DNA of 64,000 nt from Fistularia commersonii (GCA_037954325.1 JBBMNZ010000017.1:7713501-7777500); one strand, 5' to 3'. Shown: positions 24,141-36,379, numbered from the stretch's first letter. Numbers and translations: made by a program. Notes: generated from the sequence alone by a model not told the origin.

Positions 24141-24360
24141 GACTGGCGAACACCCGGACTGAACCGTTCAGCCGCGAACTTACAATAGAAAGTTAGCAAA
24201 GTGTATCTTTTGTAAATCGATCACGAGTATAATGCATATACAAACTCGGGTTGATCGTCTGTGGTCTCACCCGATCGTTTTTTTTTCTTCTTCTTCGCTG
24301 TTTGGTAACGCGAACTTCCCGCCAGCGAGCACTTCCGGTCTACGCCCCCCCCCCTTTCCC
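24141..24360 (-). promoter_or_regulatory. FANCI promoter and 5' UTR with E2F and ETS sites
   Basis: Upstream of the FANCI ATG lies a GC-rich stretch with an E2F-type site (TTCCCGCC, 24316-24323) and an ETS site (ACTTCCGG, 24331-24338), then a run of ten C at 24345-24354. E2F control fits a gene of the S-phase Fanconi pathway. The motifs are seen; their use is inferred. Confidence 0.6.
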
Positions 24361-24861
24361 TTTTAGAACTGTGATCTTTTTTTACTTCTATGATAACGAG
24401 ATTTATTTACTTCTTTTTTTTTAATGACATGTTCGAACACAAAAAACATTTTGTCTTTATTCATTTTATCATTGAGTTCCATCCGGATTTTAAATGCTTG
24501 AAGAAACACTGTAATCTGGAGAGGGAGGGAAAATACTGATTCCATTTCGTACTATAGCCTATCAAGATGTATTATTAAGTAAAAAATTCTTCATATCTGT
24601 TTACCTAAGTGTGAAAGTACGCCGTCTGCTAATTTCTCCTCTTCAGTCACATGTCTTTCCTCGGGGGGGATTTGATTGTTTCTCAGTGACTACGCCTGGC
24701 AGGGTCTTTGTTGCTCTTTTGTAATTCCCAATACTGCCATTCATGTCTTATTTATATAAATATAACGTATTAATTAGCCCCAGGCCTCTTGGCATTCATT
24801 TCAGTGGAGCCATCTGAGCAGTATTTATTCATATACAGATGTGCGCGCCCAGCACCGATGT
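24361..24861. other. spacer between FANCI promoter and tRNA-Arg(ACG)
   Basis: AT-rich unique sequence. I see nothing in it. Confidence 0.7.
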
Positions 24862-24934
24862 GGGCCAGTGGCGCAATGGATAACGCGTCTGACTACGGAT
24901 CAGAAGATTCTAGGTTCGACTCCTGGCTGGCTCG
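24862..24934 (+). tRNA. tRNA-Arg (anticodon ACG)
   Basis: 73-nt cloverleaf on plus. The acceptor GGGCCAG pairs with CTGGCTC (one G-U), discriminator G. The anticodon loop CTACGGA gives ACG (24895-24897), edited to ICG in eukaryotes to read CGU/CGC/CGA. A box (TGGCGCAATGGATA) and B box (GGTTCGACTCC) are intact, and a T8 terminator follows at 24937-24944. Compared with the vertebrate consensus I remember, it has T for C in the T-arm (CTAGG for CCAGG), which changes one G-C pair to G-U and should be tolerated. Confidence 0.96.
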
Positions 24935-25555
24935 AATTTTTTTTCCTTTCTTTTAGGAAACAATGGTAGATCTTGCCAAGTTTTTTATTTATTTTATTCG
25001 CAAATCCTTTGGTAGTTAGGTAACAAGACGCTCACTAACAGTTATTCTATGTGTTGATAATGATGTATTCTTCATTTGACCCCGAATGAAAATGTAGAAC
25101 AATAGGAAATGCCAGGTGTTATGATGAGGATTCTATTTCAAAAAGAAGCAACACCTTTGACAATGTTGTAACTTTGCTTAGTTTATCCACAGTTAGGTTG
25201 AGCGCTCTTTCTTTCAGTGCAAGGGTAAATTACCAATGGGGACACTTTGAGGGGGCAAAAGTGTTATTCAAGATTCATGTTTCCCTGTACAGTGAAATTC
25301 CTACTTTGCTGTCCGCAGTGCATTTGGACATGTGCTGATAGAAAGAGTGTAAAGATTATTGTAAATATGATTATAGAAATGAATATGAATGTTGCAATAG
25401 AACATTGGAGGTGCAATAAGATGTTTGAGTGCAGCTTGGTGTGCAACTCACCAAGTGCACGTGCACGGACGAGTGCAGTCAACAAAGAGCATCCTGATGT
25501 AGGATTCTTTGTTTTCTAGGTGGGAGATCGAGTACTGGAGGGTGGCGGCTGTTGG
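24935..25555. other. intergenic, nothing recognised
   Basis: AT-rich sequence with no recognisable gene or repeat family. Confidence 0.7.
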
Positions 25556-26760
25556 ACCTGTTGGACTGGTATCCAATTTGCAGGGGGTTTAGGGTTTCTG
25601 GGGTTGTCGTTCTGAATCTGGGCCAGCACCACTCTCTGGAAGCACTGATTGGATGATTGGAGTGAGTGCTACTGGCCTGTAGTCATTCACACTGGTGGGT
25701 AGGCTTCTCTTGGGGAGGGGGATGATGGTTTTGTTCTTGAAGCAGGTGGGGCTCTGGCAGAGGGAGTGGTTGAAGATGCCGGTGAGAACATCTGCCAGCT
25801 CATTGACACAAGCTCTGAGGGCCTGCCCCAGGATGTTGTCCGATCTGGCTGCCTTGCGGGGGTCGATCCTTCTCAGCGCTTGGCATGCCTGGTCTGATGA
25901 TACTGTTGGGAGAAAGGACAAGTAGGGGGGGGTGCCATCATGTGTGTGACTCACCTCTGTGTTGTGGATCTCGAAGTGGGCGTAGAAGTTGTTGAGGTCG
26001 TCCGGCAGGTTGTCTGCGGTAATGCTGATGCTGGTGGTTAACTTGTTGTCCGTGATGTACTACAGGCCTTGCCACATCCGCCCAGGGTCAACAGTGGAGT
26101 TGAAGCCATCCAGGTTCTCTCTGTAATCCAGTTTCCCGAAAAAGGTCAGAACAGCGGAATCGCTGCCCATCTTCTGACGTGAGCTGAAAACAAACCTCTT
26201 CAGCAAGCAATACCCCACTAATCGCACTTAGTCCCCCCCCCCCAAAAAAAAAAGAAATGAAAGTATGTATGTATATTGTTTTAAGATGGCTATTTGGTAG
26301 AGTGGTCTCTTCTGACTTCCGAGACTACTGGTACTTTGGATCTGTGGTGACTGAATTGCACTTGTAAGTTGCTTTGGATAAAAGCGTCTGCCAAATGACT
26401 GTAATGTAATGTAATGTACCGCCTCTTGGCTGTTCCAATGGCCTTTTTCAATCCGTACTTAGCAGCTTTTTACTCTGTCTCACTGCCAGACCAAAATGCA
26501 TGAGAGCATGTGGCGTACCTGACTGTTAAGCCAAGGCTTCTGGTTGGGGAACTTCTTGACTCGCATACTGTGTGCTGACAGAAGAGTCTTCCTGAGTGGC
26601 TGCGGTCTTGGACACGTCCCAGTTGGTTGTAGCAAAACAGTCCTGCAGGATTCCCTCTGAATCCAGGGTCCAGAGTTTGATATCTCTTGTTACGGCGTTT
26701 GTCTTTTTCAGTCTCTGTCTGTATGCAGCGTACAGAAACAGAGAGATATGATCTGACTGT
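25556..26760 (-). mobile_element. decayed LINE fragment (linker and early RT), split by a nested element
   Basis: Read on minus, 26760-26430 encodes the end of the endonuclease/linker region (FPNQKPWLNSQVR, then AKYGLKKAIGTAKRRY). 26200-25590 continues with the linker and the first part of the reverse transcriptase (TVDPGRMWQGL, then DYRPVALTPI). Between them, 26215-26425 is foreign. Premature stops and frame changes make it non-functional, and both ends are missing. The peptide style matches CR1/L2/Rex1-type non-LTR elements common in fish. It is a pseudogene-like remnant. Confidence 0.85.
26215..26425 (+). mobile_element. SINE-like / non-autonomous element nested in the LINE
   Basis: Contains the widespread teleost tail 'GCTTTGGATAAAAGCGTCTG' followed by CCAAATGAC and (TGTAA)n repeats at 26398-26417. 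It interrupts the LINE reading frame between its AKRRY and GSDSAV segments, so it inserted after the LINE did. A related tail occurs on minus at 46268-46335. The superfamily (SINE with an L2-type tail) is inferred. Confidence 0.7.
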
Positions 26761-26919
26761 CATGACTGTTATTGCATGTCAACAATAATCCCTTCAACAA
26801 TAGCTGAGCAACAGGGTTCACACCAAGTTAGTGTTCTGAGTGTGTTCATCATAATTCTAATCTGGCCCTCCACTGTTCTGATGAAGGCCAATATGACTGC
26901 ATATTTAACTCTCAGAATC
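26761..26919. other. spacer between two LINE fragments
   Basis: Short unclassified sequence between the two LINE remnants. Confidence 0.5.
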
Positions 26920-27960
26920 TGAATTAGAATCTTTATTGATTCCAGAGGAAATTGAGAGGTCACAGATGCTCCATGCGGAAAGAAATAAAATATCTAAAAA
27001 GGAAGAGAGATAGCAGGAGTAAATAAAGATTATGAAGTGAAGTAGAATAAAAGTAGTGTCAGGTTTAAGATAAATTAGTTACAAATATTAAAAACCAGAT
27101 GGATAATGAAATGAGTAGGGATGAGATAGTGGGATGTTATTAATGGGCCGAGTTAAACAGGCCAATCACCACAGGCAAGTATGACCTCCATGATGCTTGG
27201 TAGTGCACCACGGTGGAATCAGTCTGCTGCTGAATGAGCTCCAGCAATTGGTCAGCATGCCATGGAATGGGTGAGAGGTGTTGATGAGAATTGCCTTCAT
27301 CTTGGACAGCACTCTCCTCTCTGACACCAGCGTCAGAAAGTCCGACTCCAACCCCATTACCTTGCTGGTCTTACAGATTAGTTAATTAGATCTGTTAGTG
27401 TCAGCCACCCCCAGGCTGCTGCCCCAGCATGCAACAGCATGAAAGATGGTGCTGGTCACAACACACTCATAAAACATTCTGAGGATCATCCGGCAGATGT
27501 TGACAGCCCTCAGCTGCCTCAGGAGGTAGAGATGGCTCTGGCCTATCTTGTAGATTGCATTACAGTTTTTTGTCCAGTTCAGTTTGCTATCAATCTGGAT
27601 GTAAATGTGTTTGTAATCTTCCACCATGTCCACATCAACCTCTGGATGTGGATGGAAACTGGGATGATAGGTGATTCAGAAGTTCTAAAATACACAACCA
27701 GCTCCTTGCTTTTAGGTACGTTTGGTTGCAGATGGTTTTGCTTGCACCAAGAGACAAAGGAGTTCACGACAGCCTGGTATTTCGATTCATCACCTCCTCT
27801 GATGCATCCAACCACAGCCACGTTGTCAAAAACATTTCTGGAGGTGGCAGGATTTATGTTGTCTGAAATCAGAGGTGTAGAGGGTGAAGAGGAAAGAGGA
27901 GAGGACATTCTCTTGTGCTGCGCCAGTATTGCAGACCCCTCCTTCTGACACAGTGTTGTA
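26920..27960 (-). mobile_element. decayed LINE, C-terminal RT region and 3' tail
   Basis: On minus, 27908-27600 encodes RT thumb-region text (VNSFVSWCKQNHLQPN, then SKELVVYFRT), 27633-27390 the following part (YKHIYIQIDSKLNW, LLRQLRAVNICR, ACWGS), and 27357-27166 the C-terminal tail. The 3' tail around 26925-26960 has CTGGAATCAATAAAG. Several frameshifts break it. The order of domains against the copy at 25556-26760 shows two separate insertions rather than one element. Same clade as the other copy. Confidence 0.85.
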
Positions 27961-28424
27961 GGCGTACATACTGTGGTCTGCCAGTGAGTTAGTCCTCAAT
28001 TGAGGACATATGGTAATCCACTAACAATTAAGCACCAAGAAGGGAGATGACCTGCTAGTGCTAAATGCACATATCCCTGGTCCAGTTATGTGTTCAGAGT
28101 GACTGCACCCAAACACTGGGCAATAGATAGGTAGACTGGTTGGTTGGAGGATTGATTAATTGATTGAATGGTTGATTTGATGGGCATAGAAGCAAAATGA
28201 TTGGCTGTAATCATTTGCTATGTCACATTTCTCCTCTTTCCACAGTTCATCATCTTCTTTCCTTGAAAACAAGGACAGTGTTGATTTTTATCTTTTTCCA
28301 GAAATGGAAATGACACATTGTATAAATCGGAGTATGGGGCCCAGAATCACTTTAGGACATTTAACATAATCGAACTAGATCCTTTGAATCAAGATGTCTA
28401 AGAGAAGTTTATTAGATTAGATTA
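27961..28424. other. intergenic, nothing clear
   Basis: Includes a TGGTTGATTGA-type simple run near 28138-28180. No gene recognised. Confidence 0.6.
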
Positions 28425-28600
28425 CATTCAACTTTATTGAAATTACACATGTACAAGTACAGAGCAAAGAAATCCAGTTTAGCATCGAACCAGAAGTTCA
28501 ACAAAGCAGCAGGTGTAGATAAAACAAATGAATTAATAGTATGCACTACACTATATACTATACCGTACTGTACTATACTATACTATAATTTACATGTGAC
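28425..28600 (-). repeat. dispersed fish repeat tail plus TATAC simple repeat
   Basis: 28435-28500 matches a common fish element tail (TTTATTGAAATTACACATGT, then ACAAGTACAGAGCAA). It is followed by a degenerate (CTATA)n run at about 28545-28590. Confidence 0.6.
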
Positions 28601-29231
28601 TTAGAGATAGGGTACTATTGACAAATTGTACAGGTGGATATGTGCATCAGATGTGGTAGACTAAAGACAGGAAGCAAGGGCATAATTTATAAGTAGAAAC
28701 GTACAGATGATAAGTTATGTCATACAAAAATAACAGTTGAGATGGAGATTGCATAGTTCATAATTAAATATGTACATTGGTTGCAAGGGGCCACTAACTG
28801 GTGCAGTAGTTTTTTTCATCACTTGATGTACTGCAAAATGTTCATCAAAAACCTGTTTAGTTTATTGTCTGCAGTGCAGTTTGTTTGGGTAGCCTGGCTT
28901 TTTTTTATGGCAGATTCACGATTAAGGTATATGACACAATAACGGTGAGGCAGGTGTTTTTAAAGGCGTGGCTGCTTTATGTTTGCGTTAAAAAAGGATC
29001 GCCAGGTTTGTTTCTGAAAGACCCCCGTCTCCCCAGATCAATAAAAAGGCCGGACACCTCGGCTTTGAGACGTCACAGCGGCTCCGTCCACTTGCGGAGA
29101 CGCGTCGCGGCCCCCACCGGGAAGGAGGGGGAGGAGGAGGAGGAGGAGGAGGAGGAGGAGGAGACGATCGGCCACGGTTCAGCCCGCGGATCCGTCCCGG
29201 TGATGTAATGTTGCCCGTTTAGTGACTCCGG
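28601..29231 (+). promoter_or_regulatory. FBXO31 upstream region and 5' UTR
   Basis: AT-rich to about 29030, then a sharp shift to GC-rich, CpG-containing sequence leading into exon 1. A (GAG)n tract at 29124-29163 lies in the presumed 5' UTR. A TATA-like AATAAAAAG at about 29040 could mark the start. No transcription start can be fixed from sequence alone. Confidence 0.5.
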
Positions 29232-32200
29232 ATGGCTGTGTGCGCCAGGCTCTGCGGAGTTGGTCAGTCCCGGAGATGCCGGAGGCGGCCACGGCAAAAC
29301 CGGCAGGATCAGGGCAGCGATTCCGACATGGACGAGGAGGAAGAGGAGCGAATTGTGGGCCGGAGGCAAGCCGAGGAGGGCGCAGGCGGCCCAGGGAGCG
29401 GCGTCGCAGCTACCGGGCCGAGTTGTGTAACGTCGCAGGTCAACACAGCTGGCACCCCGGATCAATCCGCCGCGGTGCCGTCCAACCCGCAGTCGCTGTC
29501 AGACCTGCCGCCGGAGCTTTTAGTGGAAATCTTCTCCTTGCTCCCCGGGACGGCCCTACCGAGGGTCTCCCGCGTCTGCAAGAAATTCAGGCAGATTCTC
29601 AACACCGAGACCATCTGGAGGAGGAGGTGCACAGCAGGTAAATACGGCGCCGAGCCCTCCCTCCCTCCCCGACCTGCAGGCTAGCCGGGCTAGCAGCCAG
29701 ACGGCTAACACCAAACAGCGCTTGTGACAAAGTGCTGCGGTCTGTTTCCCGTCGACAGCGCCCCAAAAAGAATTTTTATTTCACATTCAAGAATTTCTTC
29801 ATGTAACCCTTTAACCGAAGGGAAAGCGGTGGATGTGTACGAACGGAAAGAGGCAGGCTGGGCGCTGGTGCTCCAGGCCCTTATCAGTCGCATGCAGGCC
29901 GGCAGGCTCCGGAGATCCATCCTCGCAGAGGCCTCAGTGCTGCAATACTGTTAAAAAATATATTTGTGGGACACTCTTAAATTGAATTAGACACAATCCG
30001 CAGCTTTTGGCTGCGCAGTGTGCCACCTGGAAGTGAATTTACTTCATTTTCATTTGTTGATATTTCACGGATGAATTTAATAAGGAAAATCACAATTTTT
30101 TCAAATGTGAAAGTTTTCCCTTTTCTTTTCAAAAAGTAGAGTCCATTTGTTTTGAACAGTGGGTGAGTGGAATCAAACTTGACAATGTTGCCCTGCAGCC
30201 AGTAACCTGTTTGCCTGAGAGAAAGCAGACAAGGATATCTGTGAAGTGTGTAAATATGGCATCCAGGATCTATTGGGTGTTCAGAAATGCCTTTTAAGTT
30301 AATCAGAAAAATTCTGCATAGTGCTCGTCCTGTGGTGGTTGTTAGCTGTGTCTATTAAAATTTAGTCATGTGAGCTGTGTTTTTGTTTGTTTGTTTGTAT
30401 GTTGGTGCAACAAATCTAATAACAATATTGAATTTCATTCAATTAGGACATGCGCATGTCTTGGTGCAGAGTGAGAACACAATTTAACAGTTGATTGGGA
30501 CCTTTTTTTTTTTTTTTTTTCAAATATTGTTTCATGTTAAATGTTTTCACGCCCTAGTTACATATGATGATGAATAATCACGTTATTTAAAGTAGCTGTA
30601 ATTGTATAGACAATTTGATTTGTCCTCCGCATAGATGCAAATATTGTGCAGTACACACATTGCTTCAAGAAAATCAAATGTGATTTTAATCCGTCTCGTA
30701 TTCACTTGATGTCTCATTTTCTCTGCAGAATTTGGCATGAAGCAGGATCTGAAGAAGACGGAAATGGGAGGAGCTTCCTGCAGGGACCTCTATGTTAAAC
30801 GTGAGGCTGTCTGCCAGTTCAATAATTTATCTGATTCGATGCATATAGGGACTATGTCAAGAATATCTCCAGTTTCTCAATGAACTGATACTTGATATGG
30901 GTGTTGTTTCTATTTCCTAAATGGGATAAATGTAATTGCAGAGAGATAGTATCTTACTTTGTTTGCAGGCTGCATTGAATTTCTATTATGTATGCAATGT
31001 TCTGGCACCCTTAGGGTTTCTGAATATATTATATTGGCGCAATACCACGTCCAGCAAACTGCTGCGTGGGCACTTTACACGTGCATGTGTTGTGCCTGTA
31101 CAGGTGTCAATCCAAGGGTGAAATCTGGATGCTTTGTGAAGCTCCTCCCGGACTGTGAAAACATGGAATATAGAGATATTTACACACGCTGTATGTAAAA
31201 GGGGTTCAAAAGCGGAAAGGCCACTGCATGATGAGTTGTGTTTTTATAGCATTGTACTGCTGGAATGTTAACAATCCATTTTGTGTTTGAAGGTCCATGA
31301 CTTGCTCCTCTTCATGGCATGGCATACTTTTGTAATAAGAGTGAAATGGTAAACAGAATAAACGGTTCACTTTGTGGTGGTTTCAAACCTTTGACAGTGA
31401 CATGGTCATGCCACAGTTTCTTCCCTTTCAGACGGAAAGGGGCTTTGTCGAACATTAACAGCTTCTTTTGTGTTTTCAAGCGTGCACCATGTCGCAGTTT
31501 ATTCCAAAACATGGGATGAACCATAAACTAGTGTGATTTCTGCATCTGTTGCAGTGCTTTATCCATATAGACACATCCTGGGCCTATGGCAACCTGACAT
31601 TGGCCCTTACGGTGGACTGCTCAATGTTGTGGTAAGCAGTGAACTGCCACAGTATAAGATACATAATAAAATATTTGTATATTATATATTATTTAGCCTC
31701 AATTATGTTGATTTGCCAGTATACGAATGAATGTCCTTTTAGGTGGATGGGCTGTTCATCATTGGTTGGATGTATTTGCCGCCACATGACCCTCGGGTGG
31801 AAGATCCCATGAGAAGACGTCCCCTTTTCCGTATTCACATGTGGGAGAGGAAAAGGGCCACCGTGGAGTGTATGTATGGGCACAAGGGTCCTCACAAAGG
31901 CGATGTACAGGTGAGGGCACCAGTTTGTTTTTTATTTTTTCCTTTTCAGTGCTGGATATTTACAGGCTAACAAAAATAGGATGCTCTCTAATAAGGGTCA
32001 CATTTTTGTTTTGTCTTTTTTAGTCTGTAAAGAGGGATGAATTTTCAACAAAATGTAACCAAACTGATCATCACCGCATGCCAGGTGGCAGACAAGAGGT
32101 TGGTGAGATCAGTAATCGGTTACTACCCAAAACCCTGAAGTTAAACGGACTGTCATAAGCTATTTTATGTCTATATGTCTGCAGGAGTTCAGGACATGGT

Positions 32201-35200
32201 TGGAGGAAGAATGGGGTCGGACATTGGAAGAAATCTTCCATGAGCACATGCAGGAGCTCATCCTGATGAAGTTCATTTATACCAGTCAATACGAGTAAGA
32301 CCCTATTTAATGCATGCTCAGGAAAAATTGATTTGTATTGTTACAAGAATAGAAGAATAGCGATACAGCAAAACTGAATTTCGGGTAAATCAGGTAAATC
32401 AGGGTGGTTTATTTATTTATTTACTTGCTTATTTATTTATTTTTTTGTAACCCATGGGTCCACAGACCCTCGGAGGTTTTCGAAGATCTATCAGGTGGCT
32501 GGGCATGAATGAACTTGGAAAAGATCAAATAATACAAAAAAAACAGCCAAGCTAAGTTTGCATTCAAGAAAAATCTAGCCCTTTTACGCATTCTTAGTAC
32601 TTTACTTTGCCCATCAGTTTGCCCTGAGGTGTAATATTTCCTCAATTAAAAAAAAAATCTAGGGGCACCCTAAAATCAACTAAGTCAGAGACGAAAGACT
32701 TTTTTTATTTTATTTTTTGTAAAGAAAGTTACTCAAAAAATTGACTTGACCATTTTTTCTTAGATTCAGATTAACCAAAGCTACAAATAAAATATCTTGT
32801 GTAGTAACATGAAGCCTAATCCCTGTGGCTCTCTGATTTCGAATTCAAGAAAACTGGTTCCCTTGGTTTCTTTTGACAGTAATTGCTTGACATACCGACG
32901 GATTTACTTGCCCCCGGCCATGCCCTCTGACCTGATCCAGCCAGGTCTCTTCAAAGGCACGTATGGTACTCATGGCCTGGAGATCGTCATGCTAAGTTTT
33001 CACAGGAATTCTGCAAGGGCCACCAAGCTCACCGTAAGTCTCCAGTGAACGTTGTCTCTTCTGACTGGTTTAATATTGACTTTGGGTTAGTGACTCATCA
33101 GAATGTGTACTGATCAAGGTTCCATCTTTCACAGATTGGGAACTATAATACACCTCAGTTGCTGCTTAATTACTAATTCCAAGCAGTATTATTGTCAAAC
33201 ATAACTTGACAAGGAAGTGGTCCAGACCATTTTCCTTATTACATATTTTGACACCCAATAAGGTGCCTATCAGTTAATTATAGTATACTAAGAGATGTAA
33301 GGAGAGCTGCTGTGACAGGCAGAGATGGCATGACCGCTGTGATGAGTCTCGTAGTGATGAGTCTCGTAGTGGCACCGAATATTATATTCCTTAAATACTA
33401 AAACTTGTTGCAACACACCAAGCACAAAGGTTTCCCGTGCGTCTCCGTAAATAAAAAAGATGTTGTCCATTTTTCTTTGAAAATTCTACACTCTATCTAC
33501 TTTTCTCTGTTTTGATAACGACATTTTGGCTAATGAGGGAGTTGCGGGGAGGTAGAGAACAGGGTAGAAACAATGTCGTAACAAGCAGCAGATGGTGCAT
33601 TGATAACGTCTGCTGATTGGTCTATCTCTATCTCTGATGCGGCTTGTCTTCTACTCTGACCAAAATAGTGCCCCAAATTCTTGAATTGCACGGGCCGTAT
33701 GTTTGACACACCTGGTCTAGATCTTGAGTGGCATTACAAGGAACCTGTTCAACACTAACTCGAGGTTACAATGTTAAGTAACTTCTGGTTGACAAGAAAT
33801 GTGATTTCAGTTCTATATTTCATGTTCCGCCGTTTTATGTTAAATACATGTTTTACAAGAATCTGTATCCCAGAGTCTTTTAAAGGGGACTTGTTTGAGC
33901 TGACGTATACCCATCATAAAATAAGAAAACATACAAATTTCTTCACAATCTTTTAGATGGGTGTGTTGGCAACTTTTTATAAATGTTTAAGTGAAAAAGT
34001 GCATTTCTGGAGGTATAGTGCTTATTGGAATTAAAGGGGCATACTTTAAAAAAAGAGATAATTCTGGGGTTCCTCTGGTTGATGCTGGTTTCCACTTGTG
34101 CCTAGAACTACTGTGCCTTTTTTCACCATTATGAACAATGCTTATCAATCTTGCTGTCGCTCAGGTGGCTATTCTCAAAGCTGCTCTGACACAAAGAGTC
34201 AACAGAGGTATCAGGTCATTTTACAGCTGTCATGTTCATCATAAATTATGTAATACTTTCTCCAAGGTACATCTTGACATGTCCAACAACTCTTGACTCA
34301 TGCGTTTAACACCCGTCATTCACATTTAGCATCATGGAGTACAATATTGCCTTTTATAGTCCTTAATGTTGCAACATTTCACCCTAGCAAATCTTTTTCT
34401 GTAGCTGCTGACTGAACTTTAACCCCTCTGTGCAGGGAGACCCCAACGTTCCTGCCGGGCAGCTCACTTTAGATGTTGACCTGACACGGCCTGTGGTCCT
34501 TCCAGACTTGGAATATCAATGCAACATAGAGGAGTTGTCACGGCTGGTAATGGGGATACATGAAGAAGCGGAGAGGGGGGCACAAGAACAACCCAAAGAC
34601 AACGCAGCAGGCACAGCCGAAGGGAGTTTTGGTGGGGCAGAGGGGTCAGAGATGAACCAAGGTGCCTGTGCAGACAGATGCCAGCCGGGTCCCAGCAATT
34701 CCCCAAGTCCTCTGGAAACCCAGCCCTTTATTCTACCCTTAGGAGTCATGGCTCGCAATGAGCTGTATCCTCGTGTCTGCAGAAAATGGTAAGGGCATGT
34801 AGAAATGTATATTTTCTCAATCCCACAGAAAAAAATGATTATAGTTACCTTTACACCTTTTCAGTATTGTTAAAAACAGCTTATTTTTGTTCCTGCGCTG
34901 TTAAAGTTGTTAACAGCGCTCCAGGTTCAAGGGCAACAAGTTAAAATTATCAGTGTTTAATGACTTGTTGCCCCATGTGTTGAATGTTGGATAATCAGAC
35001 GGCATAGTCCTGACCTTTGCCCTCATTTGTCTGCAACAGGTGCTTTTGATGGTATTCTGTTGTTCGGTTCCTTTCTTACAATTGCGATATTGTCGCAACG
35101 CCTTAAGGAAATGTATTGAATTTGTGCACAAGCTTGAACCAGCTGATTAGAGTTACTGAAAGCCCGAGTTCATCTTGACTTGAAAAAGTGAATTCTCTGT

Positions 35201-36379
35201 ATTTCCCTGGAATTCAACATAAATGATCACTTACACTCAAGGGTGAACTGAATTAATTTCAATGGACAAAACCACTGCAACATAGACACATTTTGGACTT
35301 AACTCACTTATTCAGATGGTTATGTTATACTTCAAACAAGTATCCAAGTACTTGTAAGGAAGTGTTGATTTTATGTACAAAGAGCTCAGTGGATAACTTC
35401 AGTCTCACATTGTTTAGCAAAATCTGTCCGTTATTCAAATGCTATTTAATCATAAAGCCTTTATTAAACCAATGTGATGAATGTATGAGGCAAATAAGAG
35501 GAATATATAGAGATGTGAATCTAACCTGATAATGGAATAGTTGTGGAAATTGTGTAATCCAGCTAAATTCATAAAGTAATACTTGAATGATTTCTGGTGA
35601 GTAACAAATTTAAAACCATCTTTTACATCACCTTTATTCCAGACTCTTGAAAGAACAATGTCACTCCCTGCTGATATGATTCAGCTCCATGCTCTGGCTC
35701 TTATCCAATAATCCCCAAAGACAATCCACTGATCAGAAACAGAGTAAGACCTCTGGAGCAGCTATCTTTTCACAGCCAGAAGTCCTTTTGCGTTCACTTT
35801 TGCCAGCAGAGGGGAGATGTCTTGTTGCTAACAGAGTGATTTTAATTGAAGGTTTGGCTTTCAGAGTAATGTCTGGGGGAAGTGTCATTCTATCTATTCA
35901 ATGAATCTGCAGCTACTCACTAAAAGACCTCTAATGCTCTTTTTGTTCAATCTAAGGAAGGATGGTTCCAGGACACTACAGTTGACAGAATTGTTAATTT
36001 TGTTTTTGTTATTCAAAGATCACTTTGCTCTTGAGAACTTAAAGATTAATTTGAGTAAAATATTTAGCTAAACAATTCCTTAATAAGCCTGTTTAGGAAA
36101 AAAAAAAGCAAGATATCATTCAGACATGTGATTGAATGGATTTTCCTTCATTTCAGCTTCTATGGGACAGGTCTGGTTGCTGGCCATGGCTTTACAAGTC
36201 CAGAACGCACCCCTGGACTCTTTGTGTTGTTTGATGAGGACCGTTTTGGTTTCATCTGGCTGGATTTAAAGTCTTTCAGTCTCTACAGCCGTCTGACGGA
36301 CCACCTAGCTCACGCCCACGCGCCAAACATGGAGCGATTTGAGGCCATGCTGTGCAACATGCAGTCCTGGACATCTTGA
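29232..36379 (+). CDS. fbxo31: F-box only protein 31
   Basis: Substrate receptor of an SCF ubiquitin ligase. Known targets of the family include cyclin D1 and MDM2, and it has been reported to recognise C-terminally amidated protein fragments. Nine exons give 545 aa (human 539): 29232-29637, 30729-30800, 31555-31631, 31743-31910, 32024-32098, 32185-32294, 32880-33033, 34436-34788, 36157-36379, all GT-AG and in frame, stop TGA. The N-terminus MAVCARLCGVG is nearly identical to human. The F-box lies at about 89-135 (LPPELLVEIF to IWRRRC). The substrate-binding domain follows with conserved WQPDIGPYGGLLNVV, YGHKGP and GHGFTSPERTPG blocks. The acidic, low-complexity insert in exon 8 (about 340-400) is poorly conserved, as in mammals. 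Confidence 0.97.
29638..30728 (+). other. FBXO31 intron 1
   Basis: Starts GC-rich as part of the CpG-rich promoter area, then AT-rich with a T run at 30507-30520. Nothing else recognised. Confidence 0.75.
30801..31554 (+). other. FBXO31 intron 2
   Basis: Unique intronic sequence. No RNA gene or repeat recognised. Confidence 0.75.
32295..32879 (+). other. FBXO31 intron 6
   Basis: Contains a (TTTA)n-like stretch at about 32408-32445 and AT-rich sequence only. Confidence 0.75.
33034..34435 (+). other. FBXO31 intron 7 with possible hAT remnant
   Basis: 1.4-kb intron. 33340-33372 holds two 16-bp direct copies of GATGAGTCTCGTAGTG. 33680-33714 reads on minus CAGGTGTGTCAAACATACGG, like the terminal inverted repeat of hAT/Charlie-type DNA elements. 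The other end is not clear, so a degraded non-autonomous copy is only suspected. Confidence 0.5.
34789..36156 (+). other. FBXO31 intron 8
   Basis: 1.4-kb AT-rich intron. Nothing recognised. Confidence 0.75.

Noticed and set aside
27439..27948. 169-codon plus frame
   Set aside because: It is the complement of LINE reverse-transcriptase sequence on minus, with no protein character of its own.
29222..29641. 139-codon second frame in FBXO31 exon 1
   Set aside because: High GC content keeps alternative frames open here. The conserved FBXO31 N-terminus and F-box use the other frame.
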